In this document: positions 46,440 through 58,880 of the stretch, one piece after another
Layout of the letters: every line of letters starts with the position of its first letter
Numbering within the stretch: the stretch's first letter is position 1
Source: Silene conica
Taxonomy: Eukaryota; Streptophyta; Magnoliopsida; Caryophyllales; Caryophyllaceae
Assembly: GCA_029255685.2 (NCBI GenBank)
Contig: CM055315.2
Coordinates: 54,341,358 to 54,405,357, forward strand
DNA length: 64,000 nucleotides
Direction: 5' to 3'
The notes under the pieces: model-generated
The model's database searches: none
The model's input: the letters and a program-made list of their open reading frames with translations, nothing else
Told to the model about the DNA's origin: nothing
Position numbers and translations under genes: made by a program

Positions 46440-48070
46440 GATTTAATCCATATCAATATGTCATCTAGAATTAAAAACTCGTACACTTTTTACAAGTATC
46501 AATGCTTCATTCCAAACGAGCAATGAGTTGTTTTAGATAACGTTTACTCCCACTAAACTCTTGTTCTTGCCTGATTCTGAAGATCCCGAAGTCATTCCCA
46601 TGACTCAATAGGTTCAAATCCTAGAGCGAGAACTCCCATTGAACTTTATATTTAACAGTAAATCATAAAGCTCCCACTCAATTCAATGTTCCTTAACATT
46701 TAATGAATTAAAATGGTTGGGAATAAACCATATGTGCTAATAGTCACATCCTTTTCAAATACCCTTTTGAAAAGCGGTTTTTGAGTATACTGAATTCATT
46801 CTCAATGAATCATTTCACTACTTTTAACAAAGTTACCCTTAACTTTGCAGACTGCAGACATCCCTATGTCAACCTATGCTTCTCTCAATAAATCTCATTT
46901 ATTAGCATGTATATCTTATAAATCTCATGGGTTTTAGAATTTGCATTAGCACATTTAGATCACCATCTAAATCCAAGAACCCCTTCTCGAGCCTTTGCAA
47001 AATCTTTTGAATAATTTTCTTCGAGTGTCCTCCCGTAGTTTTTATAAGAGTCTTTTCTTATGGTATATAACTTTTGTGTGTGGGAACTTTCAGTTCCCCA
47101 CATTTATCTTATCTTATACTGTACGAGGACTCTATCATGGATCTTATCCATGTGTAGAATTTTTCCTTACAAACTTTAAGAATTTATTCTTAAAGTATCC
47201 TCCAGGGCCGGGGCCGTTGGGATAATAAGGCGTAGATTTTTACCAAATCGTAGATCTCATCCACAACCTAATCTACCTTCATAATCATAAGGCGTAGATT
47301 TTTCAAATCGTAGATCCCATCCACAACTTAATCTATCTTATAAATTTCTTACACAACCAAAACACAATAAATCCTACTATTCAACAATAGATCATATCCA
47401 TTTTGCTAATCATATGCTATTTGTGGCTTTTTCAAATTTCTCCCACTCTATCTTGGTAATAATAATCTCATTTTATTATCAAAGATAGCCACTAAGGCCA
47501 CAAGCAATGACTTTGATGTTGATTTGTGTACCCTTATGATTTATCACAGAAAAATATTCGATTAAAGCTTAGATAGTTTTGGATGGTTGATGACTTTTCC
47601 TTTCTAATTGAGTTCTAAACTCAATAATTTCGAAATGAGTATCCCATACTTATTCGATTTTTAATGATCATACTTTGATGTATGACAATCAATATTATTC
47701 TATGTTTGTGATTTGCAAGTGTTAAACTAAATAAGAACACAATTATAAAACCGATAGTGACTTGGGTTGAAAACCAAGTCACTACATCATCCAAAATACA
47801 ACCAATTGTTCAAGGATTATCCTTTCCTCGTCCAAAAAGGAAATAAAACATAGGTTCTAAATTGTTCTTACAACACTTGAAATACTAGCAAAATAAGCGA
47901 AAAACAAAGTTCCTTGATCATCCCGAGAGGAGCTACCCTTAGTTCCAATTGATCCATCATGCTTGTTTTTCCTTTCCCTTATCTTTGCTTTCATGCCCTA
48001 ATTCAAGTAAGAAGAGCATTCACATCACAACTTGTATCATAATACATAAGTTGAGATTAACATAAAATTG
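46440..48070 (-). other. 3' non-coding region of gag-only Copia 2
   Basis: No convincing frame. Shared words with element 1 include TTCTTCGAGTGTCCTCCCGT (47018) and GGGTTGAAAACCAAGTCAC (47765 against 30139). A phrase around GGCGTAGATTTTTACCAAATC is repeated at about 47229 and 47289. Confidence 0.6.
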
Positions 48071-48966
48071 GGATAGTTATCGTACCAACTAGAAGAATTT
48101 TCCCAGCTTTGAGATCGCTGAGATACTTGGAACAGTTCCTCTTCCAATGTCCTTTGCCATTGCAATAAAAGCACTTGGCCCCTTGATGAGGGCTCTTCTT
48201 GGAATTTGAGGTGCTTGCCTCAGAAGACACTTTCTTTGAACCTTTGGAAGGTTACTTCCCCTTTGCCTTACCCTTCCTTTTGAACTTTCCTTTGCTCTTA
48301 ACATCAATGTTGAGCACATCATTAGGGGCACTAATATTTAGGCCCATATCCCTTTCATCTTGCACGATCATATTGTGCAATTCATCGAGAGAGATGTCTT
48401 GGTTTCTCATGTTGAAATTCACCCGGAATTGTACATAATTTTTCACCTTAGACAAGGAGTGGAGGATTCTGTCAATCACAAGTTCCTTAGTAATGTCCAC
48501 TTGATTCATCCTTAGGGTTTCTACATGCTCAATTAACTTGAGCACATGTGGGGCTAACCTTTTGCCCCTCCTTAAGGTTGAGATCAAAGAAGGCCGATGC
48601 CGCCTCGTATTGGACAATTCTCGAAGCCTTCAAGAACATTGTCACAAGCCTGGAGTAGATCTCATAGGCCGTGCCAATCTTTATGGCACTCCTTTGGAGT
48701 TCTGGCTCCATCGAGAAGATCAAAACATTTTTGATTGCCGCAGACTCCTTCGGATAAGTATCATAGGGTCGGCTTGCTGCGGCGGTGGCATTTTCTGCAG
48801 GTTCAGGAGGTGATTCTTCGATGAGGAATTCGGTCTTACCGTCACCTTCTGCCGCCAACAATAGTTGGGCATCCCAATCGGCAAAGTTTGCCCCATTCTT
48901 TTCTAGCTTACAACGATCCATGAAGGAACGTAACCATGAAGTGTTTGAAGCAGTGGAAGCGGTCAT
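48071..48966 (-). pseudogene. Copia gag of gag-only element 2, frameshifted
   Basis: The first piece, 48529-48966, starts MTASTASNTSWLRSFMDRCK and carries ANFADWDAQLLLAA and AAIKNVLIFSMEPELQ. A frameshift near 48570 passes to 48252-48617 (LVIDRILHSLSKVKN, FRVNFNMRNQDISLDELH). An in-frame TAA at 48252-48254 follows, and the same frame continues to an intact knuckle CFYCNGKGHWKRNC near 48140-48180. The frame closes soon after with no protease, consistent with a gag-only gene. Confidence 0.85.
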
Positions 48967-51429
48967 GATTGATATTGATTTGAAGACTTAACTACAAAAT
49001 TTTAAAACATATGAAGAAATTAAATGCTAATCGTTTTCATTTTAACTTGTAAACATTTTTACTAAGTTGATGAATCTATAAAATGACCTTTATCCAATTT
49101 TATAAATGATTCCAAGACCTAAACCCATACCACCAAAATCATGAAGCACTGGAACTCCGACCCAACAATATGGTTTGGTGGGTTAAAACCGGTTCTACCA
49201 TAGAACTCTTGGTCGATGACAAATCATTATTTATTCATCTTAGCCCGGAACACATTGACCACTGGTCCTCTACACTTCCATTGAGTACAAACCAAATTTC
49301 AATTGCATCGAGATGCGATCCGCCCACTGGACTGAATCCACCTCATCGCCCCACTTATCCTACGTAATGGGGTTCGTACTGCCCACTGGACTGGCACCAT
49401 CCCACGAAATAGAAGCTCATGGGTTCTACTATTTGGTAAGGCTAATTTCTCAATTGTTTTTGTTTAATATAGAGGTCTTGTCAATTTATTATCTATCTCC
49501 TTTAAGTGAATTAAATTGGTGAACTCGATAATTATAATTGACACGGTCGTTTTTAACGATTTAAACTAATATGCATGTTTATGGCGATTTGGCTATGCAT
49601 GCAAACATATAAATAATGCAAAAATAAAAGCAATAAAGCAATAAAATCCTAGTATGACCTTCCTAGTAATAGTAAAAACTAATCAACTATTACAAATTCG
49701 GAAACCAACTCCATGGTCCCTTGAACTTCATTGGCACGCCATCCAAGAAAACACCGTCTTGTCGAAACTCCTTTCCGTATGGCACCGTCTTTTGGATCTC
49801 CGGAATTACAATAAAATTATACAACTACTCTATTGCAAAACTGAAAATTAAATTAAATTACAAACCCGTGATACGAGATCACATAAATTACAACCGAATT
49901 AATATTCCCTTTCATTACGGGTAATATTGATTAAAACTAAGGCCATACTAAGAAAAATTACATAATTCCAAATTATATAAAAACATTCAAATATGACATT
50001 CATAAAATTGCAATAATAAAATATGTATGCACATGCTCAATTTTTTTTAATGCCAAATCGCCTTATGGGAGCAAATATCTCATATTTGTTTACGGTTTTT
50101 ACGGATATGCGCGACTTTAACTATTAAAATCATCAAAATTACATAAATCTAATTTATGTCCAAGTTAATCATCCAAACTTACTTTAGGAATCAATGTTTA
50201 GTCTCTACTAATGTTTGATCATGATGTAACTTGATTTTGCATTATTGTTCATAAATTACTTGTATTTACGGGAAAAATAAACAAAATATGGCCAAATGTG
50301 TCAATAAAATTCGATATTTAAAATTCAAAAATTTTAAACTTTCTGGAAATTTTCTAAAAATTCAGAAATTAATAAAATGGTCTTATGCAAATATATATAG
50401 TTTATTTCTTAATAAAATCGTACAAAAAGACGTTTCTATGGCTAAAATTCGATTGAAATTATAAAAACTTGCAATAAATTGCTATAAATTTTTAGTCATC
50501 CTAAAATATATATTAGAATCTGAAAATGACCAAAAATTACAGACCATACTCGAGAAGTTTATTTTTCGACTCATAAATTACGATTATTAGCTAATTAACT
50601 CATTAAAATTAATAATCATAAAAACAGAAACTTTTTGATATCCAACTTTTAGATCTGATGTTCCTATTATATAAGGCATCCATGGGTAAAATTTTACGCA
50701 ATAATCTTAGGATTAACTATTTTTAACACAATAAGTCACTATTTATCCGATTTCAACTATTAAAATCATAAATCATGCATCACTTAAGAATAAATTCCCA
50801 AAATTTATATAAATTCTGTAAATATTGCATGTGACATTGTGTAAAATGTTTATGGCAAAATTCCAACTATAACTATTAAAGTCGAATTTGAGTCACTATT
50901 AATCCGATTTTTACTATAAAAATCATTAATCATGCAAAATAAGTCCATTAATTTCGAAAATTCATACATGTACTTTATATATTGCATGTGACTTCTCATA
51001 AAATTATTAAGGTCAAATTGGAAATATAACCTCTTTTACCCATTTTTAACTCATATTATGTCTATTTATCTCATAAACTTCATAATCCATGCATAATAAC
51101 TCCATTTGTTACAAAAATATATATACAATATATAAAATATGCATGTGAGAACATATCAAAAAATCTCGGCCAGAAACTATTTTTAACTATTTTTCCCATT
51201 AATTGTTTGTTTAAACCAATTTAAACTACAAAAAATACAAATAAATATAAAAATGAACAATAAAAATCCATAAAATTATTTTTATGTCCTAAAACCATTT
51301 TAGAATCAGAAACTTTAACATGCAAAATTATTTTGTGATTTATCATAATAAATACAAAAATGTCGAAATTTATATGTTAATCCGTTTAACATAAAACATG
51401 AATCCGATCATGCTTGCAACAACCGTAAT
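48967..51429 (-). other. Leader of gag-only Copia 2
   Basis: 2.5 kb, very AT-rich. Related in places to 31400-33770 of element 1 (GGTTTGGTGGGTTAAAACCG region, ATGCATGCAAACATATAAA, GTGATACGAGATCACA). No gene seen. Confidence 0.6.
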
Positions 51430-51441
51430 GCTCTGATACCA
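51430..51441 (-). promoter_or_regulatory. Primer-binding site of gag-only Copia 2
   Basis: The complement reads TGGTATCAGAGC, two bases from the LTR edge at 51444. Confidence 0.9.
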
Positions 51442-51443
51442 CT

Positions 51444-53278
51444 TGTTGGGAAATGAATTCCTGATTTTATACTCATATCTAATGTGAGATTTATTTATTT
51501 AAGTTTGGTCATTATAACTTAATTAGATCTTATGCATGCATGATGATATCATAAGATGTGATTGTCCTTACATTGGTTTTAGAAGGTTTATACTCAATAA
51601 TCACCTATTATTTGAGTCTTCAATAACCGAAATACCCTTATAACTGTAACAACCCGACCCGCCACCGTCGTAACACACCTTCTATAAGATGAGAGGTATG
51701 CCTTTGGGCCCATTATTTGTCCTCACTTAAGCCCAAAAGCACAAGGCCTTGTTACTAAGTGGTGGGTGGAAGCTATTATAAACATATCACAAGTCTCACA
51801 TTCTACCGATGTGGGACAAATTTCCTCTCATACTCTTGGGGTGTTACAAACTCCCCCACTTAAAGAACACAACGTCCTCGTTGTGCCTCAAGCTTGACCA
51901 CAACCAGGGCCAGAATCCACCCCCGCTAGGTGTGTGGCCTGGGTCCTCTCGACCACAGGCTCACCACACAGTCGGAGGGTCGCTCTGATACCATTTGTAA
52001 CAACCCGACCCGCCACCGTCGTAACACACCTTCAATAAGATGAGAGGTATGCCTTTGGGCCCATTATTTGTCCTCACTTAAGCCCAAAAGCACAAGGCCT
52101 TGTTACTAAGTGGTGGGTGGAAGCTATTATAAACATATCACAAGTCTCAAATTCTACCGATGTGGGACAAATTTCCTCTCATACTCTTGGGGTGTTACAA
52201 TAACGATCTAACAAAAATCGTCTCCAAAAGATGCGTATCAAGGACCCGATCTCAAACTAACACAAATTTTGTTACTAGAAAATTGTATTAGTAAACTAGA
52301 ATAAATAATAATATTACTCTATAATATTATTAATATGGAAATAATTAATTTTCTTAGAAAACTAATTTACTTAAGAAAAATGGAGAATGGAGTTTGTAGT
52401 ATGAATGTGTTAGTAAAATTATGAAGCATCTAACAACAAGAGTTGAGTGAAGTTCGTGTGTTTATATAAGCACATGAGCTTGCTTGAGCAAGCATCATGG
52501 TCGGTCAAGGTAAGCAAAGAGGAGCCTATGCATGGCCTTCTATCCTCTTACATAAAGTATGCAATATACCTTACACATATTCCCTTTGTCTTACACACTC
52601 AACCTTCATATACACTTACACACACAACCATCACACATACTACACTTACACGGTTTGTGTGGGTCTTAATATGGACCCATTTTATCTTTGTCAATTGTGT
52701 TAATTTGTAACGTGTCACATATGTTCCATAACACATGACCCAATTTGTTAATTATGCAATTTTAACTATTAGAATTCATAATTTACAAATTTATTACATT
52801 TAAATGATAATTCCAATATTTCAAAATTATTATTGTATAAAATGTAATATCATAATTTTAATTACAACTCTTTGTAATTTTATGATCAACCGTGTTCATT
52901 CTCAATTTAATCGTTTCACAAACGAAAAAAATAAAAACCGAGTAATAAAACGATTTTATTACTTTGACTATTATTATTATAATCCCATTATAAAATATTC
53001 ATGTTAAATTATTTCCAAAATTTCTAGTTATTAATTAATTTGTATCCAATACAATATTAATTAATTATTCCATTGAGACGGAATTCCCTAAAGATATGAC
53101 CTTAAGGGATCAACTGATCACCACCATCATATGACGATAATGTCAAACTCTAGACAGCCAATCATTATCGATAAATGTTGATCAGTCGACTTTAAAAGAG
53201 TAACACTCCCAGTTGTGTTTCATTCAAATGAGTTTTAACTACGTCAACACACTATTGTCGAGGACACTTCCTCCAACA
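51444..53278 (-). repeat. 5' LTR of gag-only Copia 2, containing a TRIM
   Basis: About 1275 bp without the inserted TRIM. The plus-strand right end is GAGGACACTTCCTCCAACA. It contains the family block ATATGACCTTAAGGGATCAA and the CACCACCATCATATGACGAT run. A frame around 52447-52710 is not supported as a gene. Confidence 0.85.
51645..52199 (-). mobile_element. TRIM (miniature LTR retrotransposon)
   Basis: 555 bp with two 204-bp LTRs (51645-51848 and 51996-52199) that differ at about two bases. Ends are TGTAACAACCCG and GGGGTGTTACA. Target duplication ATAAC at 51640-51644 and 52200-52204. The 147-bp interior has a PBS complement GCTCTGATACCA at 51982-51993 beside the right LTR and a reversed PPT (CTCCCCCACTT) beside the left, so it reads on the minus strand. 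It has no coding capacity. No 5S rRNA-like promoter was seen, so it is not of the Cassandra type. Confidence 0.93.
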
Positions 53279-53329
53279 TAATCTTCATCCAACAGCACAC
53301 GACCTTCCACAGGGATTTCCTATATCGAA

Positions 53330-54071
53330 TTGGTGGAGCAAAATCAGTTTGCCGATCTACCGGATGAGGATCCTTAGAAGCATTTGGAGCTATTTACGGA
53401 TTATTGTTGTTCCATACCCGTACCGGCTGGAGTGACGCAAGATGAAGTTAAGGAGAAGATGTTTCTTTTCTCCTTGAAAGATTCTGCGCGTCAATGGATT
53501 CGCTACCTTGATAAGGTAGTAGCTAGAGTTACAGGCTGGACATATCTGGCATTGGCTTTCTGCAAACAGTATAATTCGCCTGCGAAAACCAATGCTTTGA
53601 GAGTTCAAATTTTAAAATGTCCAGCAAGAACCCGATGAGGAATTTCATGAAGCGTGGGCCCGTTTTAAGAAGTTGGTTCGATCTGTTCCACACCACGGCT
53701 TTGAGGAATGGTACTTTTGCAACCAATTCTATAACTCTTTGTATGATGACTACAGAGTCATCCTTGATTCGGCTACAAATGGTAGATTTCGAAATAATGT
53801 AGCTTATGATGAGGGTTGGAACATTATTGAGGAGATGGCGATTCATAAAGCTAAAAATGGGAATTCGCGTGGGAATTCTCCAAAAACAAGTGCGGAAACG
53901 AGTCATGTTGCAGCACTTGAAGCGTCTATTAACACCCGTTTCGAAAAGCTTGAGAATGCTCCCGTTCATGAAACAGATGAGGTTGCGGAGTTGAGAACGA
54001 TTGTCCAAACCCTCTTGGGTCAAGTGCTGAAAATAAAAAAAGGCTCAAGTTGCATCATTGAAGAACCTTGA
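53330..54071 (+). pseudogene. Athila/Tat-like gag fragment
   Basis: Three frames give one gag. VEQNQFADLPDEDP, stop (TAG about 53376), KHLELFTDYC; then KEKMFLFSLKDSARQWI and KTNALRVQI; a frameshift near 53630; EEFHEAWARFKKLVR and SVPHHGFEEWYFCNQFYN; then AYDEGWNIIEEMAIHKA and a coiled-coil-like EVAELRTIVQTLLGQVLK. The FLFSLK...W and PHHG motifs are standard for Athila-type gag. Not translatable. Confidence 0.75.
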
Positions 54072-54576
54072 GAGCCAAATAACAATCTTAGCTGCTAATC
54101 AGACTGCTAACTCTCCGAGCAAGTGTGAGAGTACCGTAGACACAATCAATGCCATTAATCTCCGAAGCGGTCTCTCCTATGATGGACCGGGAAGCCAAGA
54201 GAAAAAGTTGGAAAAGGTTGAGAAGTCTACCAAAGTTCGTGATGCAGTAGCTGAATTCGTCCCCAGTGATGATTGTCGACCGACCGATGTTCATGGTCGA
54301 TCGAGCATGTTACCTGATGGCCCTCCAGTTTCTAACAGACAGAAAATTTCTGAACCGAGCTCGATCGGTCGACCGACCAGTACACCCAGTCGACCGACCG
54401 CGATACCTGAGCAGAGTCTGGATTCTTCACCTGATTTATCTGATTCCACTCGTATCAATGACTTGACGGGGATTCTGAAGTTAAAGAAGCGGAAGATTGA
54501 TGATCCTGCGACAAGCGTTGCGGTCCCGTATCCGGATCATTTGGAGAAAGTGAAGTTGGAGCGTCAAAGGCCTTGA
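54058..54576 (+). pseudogene. Gag-tail frame with palindrome-encoded repeats
   Basis: A 172-codon frame following the gag fragment: NLESQITILAANQT, then TINAINLRSGLSYDGP (a normal end-of-gag phrase in Athila elements), then a region where GTCGACCGACCG-type DNA palindromes are read as R-P-T repeats. It ends in KLKKRKIDD...VPYPDHLE-like sequence that would normally lead to the protease. The stop after ERQRP and the lack of protease show it is broken. Confidence 0.6.
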
Positions 54577-57063
54577 GCTTGGGCGAAAATTGGAGGACCA
54601 TGCTGTTATTTCTGTTGCTGCGGGTCATGGCAAAGAGGACATATGAGATCCTGGTGATACTAGTGAGACGGAATTTAAGCAAGTCGCTGAGCGAGATAGG
54701 CCGGGCAAAGTAAAGAAGCGTGTCATAGCTTATGCGACACAATATACCCTTTCTCCGGCTAGGCCTATTGTCTGGAAACTCAGAGTAGCGATCCATACTG
54801 CTGAATGAACCTCTTTTAGTCAAGTGCCCCACTTTGGGGTATCTTGCTGTTGAGTCGTAGTGCTAGTCAAGTGTTCTATTTCGGTTTCTGTTGGACTATT
54901 TTTTTTTTGTTCTTGCTTTTAGACTTAGACTCTTTTTACTTTTTGTTGCTTTGTTTTTATAGACTTTAGTTCTTGGTTTGGCGCAAGTTTTGGGCGCATA
55001 TATATTGTTTTTACAGGTTTTGAAAGGAATTAACTCAATCCGTTGAGCTAATTCGAGGAAGAAAAGAGGAGCACTGTTACAGGAAATCTGGTCTACCGAC
55101 CAGATGCATCAGTCGGTCGACCAGCCTCTGGAATCCAGTAGCCACTATCTACCGAGACGTGGTCGGTCGACCAAGGGTTGTGGTCGGTCGACCACTACCA
55201 CTGCTACTGCCTGTTCTCGTTTGCCTCGGGAAGTGTACCAGCAAGCCTAGAGAGTCTTTCTCTCTATCTTTCTTTTATGCTTTCATTTTCACCGTTATTT
55301 TCATGCCTTGTAATTATTATTTATCACCCAAATGCTTTTAATTTCCGAAAAAGGTTGTCTTATTCTTTTTCAGGTCTATAAGGTAGCACTGCTGGCTACC
55401 GAAACCTCCTAGCTCACGTTGGGTTGGGGAGGTTTCCGTTCGCGCATATACTCTGTGAGTTCCTTCCATGTTCCTCCTTAGTTTTATTTTATCTCAAATT
55501 CCCATATCCCATATCCCATGTTCTTTGTATATGATATTGCACAATGGGGACATTGTGTGATTTGGTTTGGGGAAGGGTTTTGCGTCGCATCCATGTTTTA
55601 TTGCATTTCTGTTTCAGGTTTATTGCATTTCCGTTTTGCATTGTTATATTTTCCTTACATATACACAAAAAAATTCAAAAATTTCAAAAAATGCACGTTT
55701 ATTTTAGCATATAGGTCGAGTCGGAACGATAGTATTTAAATGATGACATTGCATTTTTCATATGTTTATGCCTAAGCCTTGCTTGTCGACATGTTTTAGT
55801 AATAGAATCATATGCATAGTCTACGAGTTTTTGTCAAACTAGTTTTTAATCTTGGGACTTGACTTTGAATTTTGGCAAACTACAACACATTTTGAGGTTT
55901 TTAGAGCTTTTATACTGGTGTCATTCATGACCAGTTTGTTAGGATGTGAGTAGTACTCCCCTTGTGACAAGTTACATCAAAACGCATAAACATGAACGTA
56001 ATCTGCTGTATACCTGCATGCTATCTAGTTTTGTGATTTTTGACACGTGGAATGAGGTCCCTTTCTCTATGCTTACCCATAAGCTTCACATATCCAAATT
56101 TGCCCTTTTGTCCCTTAAGCTACATCCAATACTTAGCCTACCCTATCCAAGCTAGTATTTGTGGTCACGGGAATGCTATAGGTCATTTTTGGTTGTTTTG
56201 CTCTCATTTGAGAAAGAAATAAAAAAAGAAGGAAAAAGAAAAAGAAGGAAAAAGAAAAAGAAGGAAAAAGAAAAAAAGAAGGAAAAATAAAAGAAAAAGG
56301 AAAACAGAAAACAGAAAAAGTAAGAAAAAATCGAAAAAAAGATACTGCAAGTCAGTCGACCGACCGCAACCCTTGGTCGGTCGACCAACTATCAAAATCA
56401 GAAAATCGCAGTTTGTTAAAAAAGTTCCTTTCTTTAGCAATTGGTACTCCCGTACTTCATTCATATCATTTGAGAGTCAATTTTCCTTGAAAATTTGTGA
56501 GATTTGTGCCTCAAGGTAGCACCATGTTCATTAATATTGGGTTCGGAAGTGATGAGATATCGTTGTTTGGATTTCGTTGTTTGCTAGCTTGGCTCTTAAA
56601 CTCCACATATCCAAAACCATCTCAGCCTTTCTTACCCATTACCTCACTTATCTTCCTTTTCCTCAGCATGTGTCAAAGTCATTAGATTGGTATGTGTATG
56701 CACGGTTTTAGAGATTGTTTTCATGTTAGATTGCAGACATGTTCTCATGGGTCAAAGTTAGGTGAGTGTCATTACAAAATTACTTCTTTCTATCTTTTAC
56801 ATACACTCACCCTTGCTTATTGTGTGATTTGAGCGACCCACGAGAGTCCATTTTTGATGAGTCTTTATGGTTGATAGATTAGCATGGTTTGACAACTCAA
56901 TAACTCGTTTGCAGGATTCATATTACTAGTTGATTGTTGACTTTGCATTAAATTGGTTTAGGCTTTACATTTGCATTTCGCTCTGAGATTGAATCGTTCC
57001 ATTAGTTTAAGATCGAGTCTAGTTCTTGCTTGAGGACAAGCAAGGGTTTGGTTTGGGGAAGTT
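54577..57063 (+). other. Non-coding 3' region of the Athila-like remnant
   Basis: No pol motifs. Contains GGTCGGTCGACC palindromes (55100-55200, 56345-56395) and a purine-rich GGAAAAAGAAAAAGAA run (56212-56335). The end reads CTTGAGGACAAGCAAGGGTT then TGGTTTGGGGAAG before the LTR. Confidence 0.6.
56212..56335. repeat. Purine-rich GGAAAAAGAAAAA minisatellite
   Basis: Imperfect repeats of AAGGAAAAAGAAAAAG, almost all purine on the plus strand. Minus-strand frames through it (Phe/Ser/Leu runs) are artefacts. Confidence 0.85.
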
Positions 57064-58880
57064 TGATGCGTGTCTACTATATGATGTTTTACACCTTATT
57101 TCACACGCATTTCAGAGCTCATGTTTGTAGTTTAGGCTACTATTTCCCCTATTTCGTCTACTTTCGTGTTTTGGTGCATTATTGCAGTTTAATGCGGAAA
57201 TGAGTAGATATTGAGCTAAATCCATCCCCGAGTGCTTAGCATAGCATGTGACATGAAAAGGATGCTTAAGGAATAAACTTGGCGCGCACCTCAAGGCCTA
57301 AAGATGGCATAAGCAACGGTGCACACAGTTTACAAGCTTTAACAAGGAAAGATTCGCTTCGCGATACTACAGCCTGTTTCAAATGGCTATATCTCGAGTT
57401 CTAGAGCTGATAATGGAGTAATTCCAATTTGAGGTGAAAGCTTATCCTCTTAGCTTTCCAACGCCGCGAATTGCTTTATTACAAGCAACGAAGGAATGAC
57501 AGCTGTTTTAAGATTGACGCGCGCTGCAGAATTTATCAGAATGCATTACTGTAACTGATATTTGGTCGGTCGACCACCTACTATGGTCGGTCGACCGAGG
57601 CACCTAACGAGCGACATTTCAGAAATCAAATTTAAAAGATCATAAGCTTCTTTGGGCCCAATAGTTGGTCGGTCGACCACCTACTATGGTCGGTCGACCA
57701 CCAACGCACTCCGACGGGAATTTAAAAGACGTGTTGAAGCCCATTATCGAGTTTAGGGTTGGGAGTTAGGGTTTTGCGAGATTTATATATAATGCACACC
57801 TCTCCCTTAGTTCGAGACATCCAATTTTATTATCAACTTTACTTAGCTTTAATCAACTTCCTCAGTTTTAATCTAGTTCTGGAATTCGTTCATACAAATT
57901 TCTGTTCAACGCAATTTTTCAATAAAGTTCAATCTTTCTGTCCTTAATTCCTTATAGTTACAGTAATTCTTGTTCCTTCTTATTTCAGTTTATTTACAGT
58001 TTTCATAGATTAGTACCGGATAGTTAGAATCCCTAATCCTTTATTCTTCATGTTTGCTATTTCGTTAATTGCTTTAACCATGTTGTTTATCGTATTCATT
58101 ATTAATGTTTCTGATTCCATTAGTATTATGAGTAGCTAAACCCTATATGCTAGGATGTAGGCGACCTATAGCATAGATGGCGGCAACCCGTAGAAGTACT
58201 TGGTCGACCGACTGGTTTCTCTGGTCGGACGACTGAGTTGATTGGTCGATCGATCGAAGAACATGGTCGATCGACTGATTTCGCGTCTGATTAGTTTTGT
58301 TTTATCCCGTTAAATGCAATTTCTTTCAATGAGACCTCAAGGAGACTTTTTAGATGCTTAATAATGACCAACCCATAGATCGAAAGACAGGGAGGGGCAT
58401 TAGTTAACGGTTTAAACATTTAAGTCACTTACGATCGAAAGATTTGTGAGTTGAACTTTAGGAATCACTAATCGTGTTGACACCTAGTATTAGGGAGACC
58501 TAGGGACTAGTAGCATAGGCCGAAAGGAGCTATTAGTTAACCTGGACCGAAAGGACTCGTTATACCCATCTTACGCGACTGCTATACGAACTTACCTAGA
58601 TTTTTATGCCATCGTAGCTATAGTGACCCGAACATCCTAGCATCTCTTTTATCATCGCTTACACCTTAATATTCAGTTTGTTCTTATCTTTCCTTTTAGA
58701 CTTAGTTGTTATCAACCCAATCAAAATACCCCCCATTTTTATTGTTACTTCATAGATTAAAAATCAGCAAACAGAATTAACCTTGTCTCTCTGTGGTTCG
58801 ACACGTACTACCACTAGCTTCTGTTAGTTTTAGTTCGGTACTATAAATTTTATCTTTGACACCCACAACGACGGGTATCA
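57064..58880 (+). repeat. 3' LTR of the Athila-like remnant
   Basis: Starts TGATGCGTGTCTACTA after a purine-rich tract and ends GACGGGTATCA, so about 1817 bp with TG...CA ends. It includes two exact 33-bp palindrome pairs (57564-57596 and 57667-57699) and further variants at 58199-58285. The boundary rests on motif only; no second LTR copy is in the window. Confidence 0.6.

Larger units (their letters stand above)
46430..53278 (-). mobile_element. Gag-only Copia element 2, 3'-truncated
   Basis: Minus-strand order: 5' LTR (53278-51444, containing a TRIM), PBS (51441-51430), leader, gag (48966 to about 48070), then 3' non-coding sequence to about 46430, where it is joined to Reina gag. The 3' LTR and roughly the last 0.8 kb of internal region, judged against element 1, are absent. 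LTR start TGTTGGGAA... / ...GAGGACACTTCCTCCAACA and gag are related to element 1 but diverged. No pol motif is present. Confidence 0.8.
53284..58880 (+). mobile_element. Athila/Tat-like Ty3/gypsy remnant
   Basis: Gag fragments (53330-54576), a 2.2-kb non-coding stretch, a PPT-like purine run (GGTTTGGGGAAG at about 57052-57063) and a 3' LTR (57064-58880). The gag resembles Athila/Tat gag. No protease, RT, RNase H or integrase was recognised between gag and LTR. The 5' LTR and leader are missing on the left, where the gag-only Copia 2 LTR abuts. Confidence 0.7.

Noticed and set aside
51645..52199. Cassandra-type TRIM
   Set aside because: The LTR lacks any 5S rRNA-like internal promoter segment. 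Only the generic TRIM structure is supported.
52447..52710. 87-codon frame near the Copia 2 LTR end
   Set aside because: It falls inside the LTR in a CA/TACAC-rich stretch, with no homologue in the LTR of element 1.
56176..56464. Phe/Ser/Leu-rich minus-strand frames as membrane proteins
   Set aside because: They are produced by the GGAAAAAGAAAAA minisatellite.
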